From NCBI RefSeq assembly GCF_029946165.1, contig NZ_JAQSDZ010000021.1, positions 1 to 64,000 on the forward strand: a stretch of DNA of 64,000 nucleotides, written 5' to 3'. The stretch comes from Methylotenera sp. GTDB taxonomy: Bacteria; Pseudomonadota; Gammaproteobacteria; Burkholderiales; Methylophilaceae. Of the stretch, positions 58,180 to 64,000 are shown in pieces. A model generated the notes under the pieces. The model was not told the DNA's origin. It searched no databases and was given only the letters and a program-made list of their open reading frames with translations. Each line of letters starts with the position of its first letter. The stretch's first letter is position 1. The position numbers and the translations under genes are program-made.

Positions 58180-60348
58180 ATGAGTGCTGAGAATTTAACT
58201 CAAATTGAAAATACTAAGGGTGAAAATATAGGTGTCGTCGATACCTTGTTAGATAGCCTTGTCCTTATTTGTCGCATTCAAAATGTTACGACCTCCAAAG
58301 ATGCCTTAATTTCTGGGTTGCCGTTACGTGACGGTAAAATGACACCTGCGCTGGTGAAACGTTCCGCTGAACGCGTTAACTTAGCGGTCACCATGTTAAA
58401 AAAACCACTTGATAAAATTCGTTCAGAATTTTTGCCTGCGATTTTATTATTGAAAGATGAAGAAGCTTGTGTTTTAACCAAGCTGGATTTCAATGAAAAT
58501 AAAGCGCATGTCATTTTTTCTGAGTTAGGCGATGCTGAAATAGCAATTTCTATCAATGAGTTAGAAGAGCGTTGCTCAGGCTATTACATAGTAGCAAAAG
58601 CTAAATATTCATTTGATCAACGCGCGCCTATTGTTGGCAAAATTAGATTGCGTCATTGGTTTTGGGGTACGTTGGCAGAGAATAGTCGTATTTATCGCGA
58701 CATTATGGTGGCTGCTTTTGTGGTGAATATGTTCGCTTTGGCAATGCCCTTATTTACGATGAATGTTTATGACCGTGTTGTGCCGAATCGAGCTGTTGAG
58801 ACTTTGTGGGTGATGGCGATTGGTATTTCGCTAATGATTATTGGTGATTTAATTCTTAGAACTTTACGTGGTTATTTTCTTGATTGGGCCAGTACACGTG
58901 TCGATGTGAAGCTTACCGCCCGCATCATGGAGCAAGTGTTAGGCATACGTCTTGAGCAAAGACCTAACTCTGTAGGTTCCTTTGCCTCCAATTTACGCTC
59001 GTTTGAGACTGTTCGAGATTTCATCACATCTGCCACAATTACAACGCTAATTGATATTCCGTTTGGCCTGATTTTTATTGTGGTGATGGCCTGGATATCT
59101 CCCTATATGATTATTCCCGTAATTTTAGGAGCGATTTTAATTTTAGTGTATTCATTTAGTGTGCAAACTAAAATGCATGAACTTTCAGAAACTATGTATC
59201 GCGCAAGTGCTATTAGAAACGCTACGCTGATTGAAAGTTTGGTTGGTCTTGAAACGGTTAAGGCTTTAGGTATTGAAGGACAAATGCAGCGTAAATGGGA
59301 ACATAGCGCGCATTTTCTTACTGAAGTGTCGAGCAAATTAAGACTGTTATCCTCGTCTATTAATAATGGCGCAAGTACGATTCAGCAGTTGATAAATATT
59401 TCACTGGTGGTGCTAGGTGTTTATTTAGTGGTGAATGGCGATTTAACGATGGGGGGATTGATTGCCTGCACCATGCTGGCTTCACGTGCCCTAGTGCCAA
59501 TTGCGCAAACAGCAGGTTTGTTAACACAATATCATAACGCAGCAACAGCGCTGACTTCATTGGATGAAATTATGAAGCGCCCACTAGAGCGACCATTGGA
59601 TGCTAAATTCTTATCGCGCCCAGCTTTTACTGGCAACATTGAATTCAGGGAGGTGAGTTTTAGTTACCCAGGCACTGAACAAGACGCGCTGACTAAAGTG
59701 TCATTCAAAATTAAAGCGGGTGAGCATGTGGCTTTACTTGGCCGCATGGGGTCAGGTAAATCCACCATCCATAAGTTAATGCTGGGTTTATATCAACCTA
59801 CCGCAGGTGCAATTTTGGTGGACGGCATTGATGCACGCCAAATTGATCCTGCTGAATTAAGGCGTTGTGTGGGCTATGTTCAGCAAGATACCCATTTATT
59901 TTATGGCACGATGCGCGATAACTTAACCATTTCAGCGCAACATGTTGATGATGCAGCGGTGCTTGCAGCAGCGCATGTTGGCGGCATTGATGAGTTCATC
60001 AATGCACATCCTAAAGGATTTGATATGCCGATTGGGGAGCGTGGTGAAACCTTATCTGGCGGGCAGCGCCAAGGTGTTGGCATTGCTAGGGCGCTGATTG
60101 GTAATCCTGCAATATTGTTGTTAGATGAACCAACAAGCGCGATGGATCATTCGGGAGAAGATGCAATTAAACGCCGTCTTGTCGAGGCTACAAAGAATAA
60201 GACATTAGTGTTGGTTTCTCACCGTTCCGCTTTATATGATTTAGTAGATCGGATTATTGTGATTGATTCAGGCAGAATCGTGGCGGATGGTGCTAAAGAA
60301 CAAGTGACGGAAGCGTTACGCAGTGGCAAAGTAGGTAAAGCACTATGA
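58180..60348 (+). CDS. Type I secretion ABC transporter, LapB-like
   Basis: 722 residues. The first 140 or so are a C39-peptidase-like domain without the catalytic Cys, as in exporters of RTX adhesins. Five or six membrane helices follow (about 175-470), then an ABC domain: Walker A in GRMGSGKST (about 522-530), signature LSGGQRQG at 625-632 and Walker B ILLLDEPT at 645-652. It is the inner-membrane ATPase of a type I secretion system. The adaptor gene overlaps by four bases (ATGA), and with the LapD-like receptor nearby it is expected to export a LapA-like giant adhesin, whose gene is not in the window. Confidence 0.92.
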   Translation: MSAENLTQIENTKGENIGVVDTLLDSLVLICRIQNVTTSKDALISGLPLRDGKMTPALVKRSAERVNLAVTMLKKPLDKIRSEFLPAILLLKDEEACVLTKLDFNENKAHVIFSELGDAEIAISINELEERCSGYYIVAKAKYSFDQRAPIVGKIRLRHWFWGTLAENSRIYRDIMVAAFVVNMFALAMPLFTMNVYDRVVPNRAVETLWVMAIGISLMIIGDLILRTLRGYFLDWASTRVDVKLTARIMEQVLGIRLEQRPNSVGSFASNLRSFETVRDFITSATITTLIDIPFGLIFIVVMAWISPYMIIPVILGAILILVYSFSVQTKMHELSETMYRASAIRNATLIESLVGLETVKALGIEGQMQRKWEHSAHFLTEVSSKLRLLSSSINNGASTIQQLINISLVVLGVYLVVNGDLTMGGLIACTMLASRALVPIAQTAGLLTQYHNAATALTSLDEIMKRPLERPLDAKFLSRPAFTGNIEFREVSFSYPGTEQDALTKVSFKIKAGEHVALLGRMGSGKSTIHKLMLGLYQPTAGAILVDGIDARQIDPAELRRCVGYVQQDTHLFYGTMRDNLTISAQHVDDAAVLAAAHVGGIDEFINAHPKGFDMPIGERGETLSGGQRQGVGIARALIGNPAILLLDEPTSAMDHSGEDAIKRRLVEATKNKTLVLVSHRSALYDLVDRIIVIDSGRIVADGAKEQVTEALRSGKVGKAL

Positions 60349-61757
60349 GTGAAAATCTATTTAAAAAAATCGGTCAGCTAAACGAGGCTTTTAAAAAGCA
60401 AACTTGGCTTACCAAACCTATTTATCATCTTCTTGATAAAATGGCGCCACCTGAAACCAGAGAAGATTTGCGTTGGGATGATGAGGCGGATTTAGCGATT
60501 TTAGAGCAAACATCTCTAAGAGCAAAGGTGCTGCTTTATAGCATTGCGGCTGCTTTGGCGGTGTTAATCACTTGGGCATTTTTTGCAAAAGTAGATGAAG
60601 TTACGCGCGGCGAAGGTCGGGTGATTCCTTCTAAGCAAGTACAAGTGATTCAGTCTTTGGATGGCGGTATTGTGTCTGAAATATTAGTGGCTGAAGGGCA
60701 AACCGTTAAAGTAGGTACGCCACTGATTAAGATTGATGAAACGCGCGCAGCTTCTTCATTAAGAGAAAATCAAACGCAGTATTTAGCATTGTTAGCAAAG
60801 CAATCTAGATTGACTGCTTTGGCTGAAGGCACTGCTTTTAATCCACCCAAACAAGTGCAACTGAATGCACCGCAAACCTATGACCAAGAATATGCTTTGT
60901 ATATTTCTAGTAAAGACGAGTTGCAATCCTCTATCAGTATAGCTCGCGATCAAATGGACCAAAGAGAGAAGGAGTTAATCGAAGTTCAGTTTCGTAAAGA
61001 GGTCGCAGAAAAAAATTATGAATCTGCGACCAAAGAATTGGCTGCCAATAGACCTTTATTGGCAAGCGGTGCAGTTTCTGAAATCGATATACTTAAACTA
61101 GAGAGAGAATCTACAAAAGCTAAAGGCGATATTGACCAAGCACGTGCGCAAATTAGCCGTATTCAATCTTCAATCGGCGAGGCGAGACGTAAGGTGACGG
61201 AGGTTGAACAAACCTTTAAAAACAAGGTGCGTACTGAGCTAAATGACATTACTGCACGTCTCAATAGCATTAATGAAACGAGTGTAGGGCTGACCGATAA
61301 GGTTAATCAGGCAGTTTTAAAGTCACCTGTTAACGGCAAAGTTAGTCGCTTATTCTTCAACACGGTGGGTGGAGTGATACAGCCAGGTAAAGAAGTGCTG
61401 GAAGTGGTGCCCACTGATGATGCCTTGGTATTGGAAACCAAAATTCAAATCAAAGACATTGCGTTTATTCGGCTAGAACAACCCGCAGTGGTTAAGTTAA
61501 CCGCTTATGATTACAGCGTTTACGGTGCGCTAGATGCTAAAGTGGAAGGCATTTCAGCCAACTCAATTGTTGATGAAAAAGGCAATGCCTATTATGTCGT
61601 GAGAGTGCGGACTCTAGAATCTAGCTTAGGTAAAGGTTTGCCAATTATTCCAGGTATGGTGGCTCAGGTTGATATTATGACAGGTAAAAAAACGGTTCTT
61701 TCATACTTGCTTAAGCCAGTATTAAAGGCAAAATCATACGCCTTCAGTGAGAGATAA
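60345..61757 (+). CDS. Type I secretion membrane-fusion protein, LapC/HlyD-like
   Basis: 470 residues. A cytoplasmic N-terminus, one membrane segment (about 62-80), a biotinyl-lipoyl-like strand region (VTRGEGRVIPS, DGGIVSEILVAEGQTVKVG), a long coiled coil (about 175-310) and a closing beta domain with the family motif GKEVLEVVPTDDALVLE. It bridges the LapB-like ATPase and an outer-membrane TolC/LapE-type channel, which is not encoded here. Confidence 0.92.
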   Translation: MSENLFKKIGQLNEAFKKQTWLTKPIYHLLDKMAPPETREDLRWDDEADLAILEQTSLRAKVLLYSIAAALAVLITWAFFAKVDEVTRGEGRVIPSKQVQVIQSLDGGIVSEILVAEGQTVKVGTPLIKIDETRAASSLRENQTQYLALLAKQSRLTALAEGTAFNPPKQVQLNAPQTYDQEYALYISSKDELQSSISIARDQMDQREKELIEVQFRKEVAEKNYESATKELAANRPLLASGAVSEIDILKLERESTKAKGDIDQARAQISRIQSSIGEARRKVTEVEQTFKNKVRTELNDITARLNSINETSVGLTDKVNQAVLKSPVNGKVSRLFFNTVGGVIQPGKEVLEVVPTDDALVLETKIQIKDIAFIRLEQPAVVKLTAYDYSVYGALDAKVEGISANSIVDEKGNAYYVVRVRTLESSLGKGLPIIPGMVAQVDIMTGKKTVLSYLLKPVLKAKSYAFSER

Positions 61758-61758
61758 A

Positions 61759-62406
61759 ATGCCTGATATTTTTATTACTAAATTACCTGCCGCAATAAAT
61801 AGTTGGACTAACGCATTTCCCCAATCTACATTAGCTGCCAGCGTACCAGAAGTACTTGAACGCGGAGGCGCGGAGATTAAAGCCTCTGAAGTTTGTATCT
61901 TTTGGCTGCATATGAATGAAGATCGCCAGCAATGGATGGAAAATACCATTGCGGCTATTATGAAAAACCATCAAGGTGCAAAGATTGTGGTGCTTGCCAA
62001 CGTGCCAAATCACGCTGAGTCTATTCATGCCTTAAAATTAGGTGCAATGGGCTATTGTCATGCGCACATAGCGCCAGAGGTGCTGAAAGAGGTTAGAGAA
62101 GTTGTTAGCCACGGCGGCTTATGGGTAGGGCAAGATATTCTTCAAGCCTTAATAGCAACCTCTGCAAAATTAGTCACTACACGTCCTGAGCAAGTCAATA
62201 GCTTGCTAGAAAAGCTGACAAAGCGTGAAAAAGAAGTGGCGCTAGAAGCGGCAAAAGGCTCTAGTAATAAAGAGATTGCAAGAGTTTTGAGCATTACCGA
62301 CCGCACGGTTAAAGCACATCTGGCTTCAACTTTCGAACGTTTAGGCGCTAAAGACAGGCTGCAATTAGCGTTGATGCTTAACAGTAATTACAAACATCAA
62401 GTTTGA
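61759..62406 (+). CDS. LuxR/NarL-type regulator with degenerate receiver
   Basis: 215 residues. The C-terminal GerE-type helix-turn-helix (about 150-210) is canonical: LTKREKEVALEAAKGSSNKEIA and ITDRTVKAHLASTFERLG. The N-terminal 120 residues look like a receiver fold, but the segment where the phosphoacceptor Asp should lie reads CIFWLHMNED with no Asp in the strand, and the usual N-terminal acidic pair is missing. It is therefore probably phosphorylation-independent. It starts one base after the adaptor stop, so it belongs to the Lap operon and may control the operon or the adhesin. Confidence 0.85.
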   Translation: MPDIFITKLPAAINSWTNAFPQSTLAASVPEVLERGGAEIKASEVCIFWLHMNEDRQQWMENTIAAIMKNHQGAKIVVLANVPNHAESIHALKLGAMGYCHAHIAPEVLKEVREVVSHGGLWVGQDILQALIATSAKLVTTRPEQVNSLLEKLTKREKEVALEAAKGSSNKEIARVLSITDRTVKAHLASTFERLGAKDRLQLALMLNSNYKHQV

Positions 62407-62414
62407 GTGCTGAA

Positions 62415-62444
62415 GTTAATTCGTACGGAGTTGTACGAACTAAC
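62415..62444. terminator. Hairpin between the convergent LuxR-type and LapD-like genes
   Basis: GTTA-A-TTCGTAC pairs with GTACGAA-C-TAAC around a six-base loop (core 62420-62426 with 62433-62439; one mismatch). It may end one or both transcripts; no T-run follows. Confidence 0.5.
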
Positions 62445-62502
62445 ATGTAAGAATTGGCTGATTAGACCATTACTGCTAAATGTTTTGTAACTGAATAAAT
62501 GC

Positions 62503-64000
62503 TTAAGAGATATGAATGCCTGGCCCAGTCATACCATCTACACCAATTTGTTTTAATGTCATTTGTTCCTCAATGGTTTGCACGCCCTCGGCAATTGCCA
62601 TCACGCCTATAGAGTGAGCAATCATGCATAAGCCTCGTAATAGCGTTTTATTGTCTTCATTGCTATCAATATTTTTAATGATGGATACATCGATTTTAAT
62701 GTAATCTAAACCTACATCATGCAGTTCACCAAGGCGGGAAATCTGCGTGCCCACGTGTTCAATGCCCACTTTACAACCTAATGGTTTGACTTGATTGCAA
62801 AAGTGACGAAATTCCGTTGAATATTCAAAAGCACTTTTTTCAGGAACTTCAAAATATAAGCGGTTAGCTACACTTATATTTAACTTAATAAGCTTGCAGG
62901 TTTTTTCAATAAATTCAGGTTTGCAAATAGAGCTGGCTGAAAGATTCAGTCCAATAGATTCTGTGCCTATAGCAAGTTTACCTAGCGCGGTTTCTAAAAC
63001 TAATTCATCTACGCGGCTCATTAAATTAAGCTGAGTTGCCCAAGTGATAAATTCGCCCGCAGAATACCATTTGCCGTTAGGCTCTAACTGGAGTCGAACG
63101 GGGCTTTCATTGTGAATGAGCTGACCCTTCTGATTGATGACAGGATAAGGCTCAAGCTTGATTCTTCTGTTATCTAGCGCAGAGGTGAGCAATATTTGCC
63201 AATTCCCTAAGTCATTTTGTTGATATTGCATAAGGTCGTTATGATTAATGATATGCAATGTATTTCTGTGATTTGTATTCGCGGTATCGACGATGCTGCC
63301 AATAAACGAGATGAACTCTTCTGCTGCTTCTAAAATAGAAACAATATTCTCTGCTGTGTCTGATTTTGTGACATTAATCGCAACAGTTAAGAAGTTAGCA
63401 CTCAAGAGCTCTTGCTGGGTTTGGCTTAGATTGATGAGGAGTTCTTTTATTTTTAAGCCAAGTGCATCTATATCCAATGGTCGAGTGCAGAATATGCCAA
63501 AATCGGTACCCGTTAAACGCGCGGCATACAGATGAGGTTGATTTTTACATTCATTATCTAAAGCATCACCGACTTTTTTCAATAGTGCATTCGTTTCTTG
63601 ATGACCAAGGGTGTGATCAATCAAGGCTAAATTGGCGAGTCTTGTTATAATCAAAATGCCTGAGCTGAAAGTTTCTTCATGACTAATGCTGGCATTGACT
63701 CTGCGAATAAAATAATCAAAATTCATCAAGCCGGTAATTGGCTCAAAGTTAGCTTGGTAGCGCAACTCTTCTAAACGAGACGACTCTTCAGTGACGGTAT
63801 TTTTAATGCGATTGGATAGGCCATTCATGGCATTGACAACTGCTTTGAATTCAGTGGTTTTTGGTTCGGCGATGCTAATGAAGCGATTCTCACCAATCGC
63901 TTTGGCTTGATTAACCACATCATCCAACGGACTGAGGATTTTTTCTAAAATCTTGCCGCCGCCATAACAAGCAAGCAAGCCTATAAGCGATGCCCAAAGC
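62503..64000 (-). CDS. LapD-like c-di-GMP receptor (degenerate GGDEF-EAL), 5' part outside the window
   Basis: About 498 residues are visible; the reading frame stays open to the window end and the N-terminus with its periplasmic domain is missing. The visible part begins in the second membrane helix (LWASLIGLL), continues through a HAMP-like region (LSPLDDVV), a GGDEF-fold domain whose signature reads GTDFG, and an EAL-fold domain whose first motif is ESP in place of EAL. Both enzyme sites are thus lost, as in LapD of Pseudomonas fluorescens, which binds c-di-GMP and restrains the LapG protease. The C-terminus has the LapD-like VDGMTGPGI. Next to the LapB/LapC-like genes this role is strongly supported. 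Confidence 0.9.
   Translation of the reverse strand, partial: LWASLIGLLACYGGGKILEKILSPLDDVVNQAKAIGENRFISIAEPKTTEFKAVVNAMNGLSNRIKNTVTEESSRLEELRYQANFEPITGLMNFDYFIRRVNASISHEETFSSGILIITRLANLALIDHTLGHQETNALLKKVGDALDNECKNQPHLYAARLTGTDFGIFCTRPLDIDALGLKIKELLINLSQTQQELLSANFLTVAINVTKSDTAENIVSILEAAEEFISFIGSIVDTANTNHRNTLHIINHNDLMQYQQNDLGNWQILLTSALDNRRIKLEPYPVINQKGQLIHNESPVRLQLEPNGKWYSAGEFITWATQLNLMSRVDELVLETALGKLAIGTESIGLNLSASSICKPEFIEKTCKLIKLNISVANRLYFEVPEKSAFEYSTEFRHFCNQVKPLGCKVGIEHVGTQISRLGELHDVGLDYIKIDVSIIKNIDSNEDNKTLLRGLCMIAHSIGVMAIAEGVQTIEEQMTLKQIGVDGMTGPGIHIS

Noticed and set aside
62503-64000. Active c-di-GMP cyclase/phosphodiesterase
   Set aside because: Both GGDEF and EAL signatures are degenerate and the LapD-type context is clear.

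Overview
The window looks like a chromosomal segment of a betaproteobacterium, most probably a Methylophilaceae member (Methylotenera-like). The basis is family-level: AT-leaning composition, a homodimeric AceE with a lipoyl-domain-bearing Lpd, methylcitrate-cycle genes next to succinate dehydrogenase, a GntR regulator in the SDH neighbourhood, and a Lap-type adhesin export locus. No methanol-oxidation or RuMP gene lies in the window, so the family assignment is an inference.

Layout. 1-20 kb: a Crp/Fnr regulator faces away from aceE-aceF. After a bidirectional terminator come a divergent SDR/ArsR pair built around a perfect 18-bp palindrome, a periplasmic trypsin-like protease with TPR-like tail, pbpC with a giant alpha-2-macroglobulin, then lpdA and a GlcD-type flavoprotein. 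The pyruvate dehydrogenase genes are thus split by about 11.5 kb. 20-29 kb (all minus): DUF2069, a HugZ-like protein, WrbA, a NYN/LOTUS protein, tamB-tamA and purB.

29-50 kb is the metabolic core. A minus-strand operon reads, from its promoter, CitE-like lyase, mesaconyl-CoA hydratase (MaoC), second CitE-like lyase, prpB, prpC, prpD. It starts from a perfect-consensus sigma70 promoter with a palindromic operator beside it, and a GntR/UTRA regulator is transcribed divergently. On the plus strand follow malic enzyme, sdhC-D-A-B, sdhE, a third CitE-like lyase, an acyl-CoA ligase, a class I fumarase, a small secreted EF-hand protein and acnB. Together PrpC, PrpD, AcnB, PrpB, SDH, fumarase and malic enzyme form a route from propionyl-CoA to pyruvate. 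The lyases and hydratase can join propionyl-CoA and glyoxylate to mesaconyl-CoA chemistry. No gltA, mdh, 2-oxoglutarate dehydrogenase or ethylmalonyl-CoA genes are present here.

50-57.5 kb holds housekeeping and membrane genes: a small membrane protein, a DUF2914 membrane protein, a YqhA-like protein, rlmJ, a short CDF transporter, a 4-OT-like tautomerase, a RIO kinase, uvrC and pgsA. tRNA-Gly(GCC) and tRNA-Cys(GCA) follow. 58-64 kb is a Lap-type secretion locus: LapB-like ATPase, LapC-like adaptor, a LuxR-type regulator with a degenerate receiver and, convergently, a LapD-like c-di-GMP receptor cut by the window end. Good candidate sigma54 promoters precede the Lap operon and the protease gene. 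I see no phage, insertion sequence with transposase, CRISPR array or rRNA.
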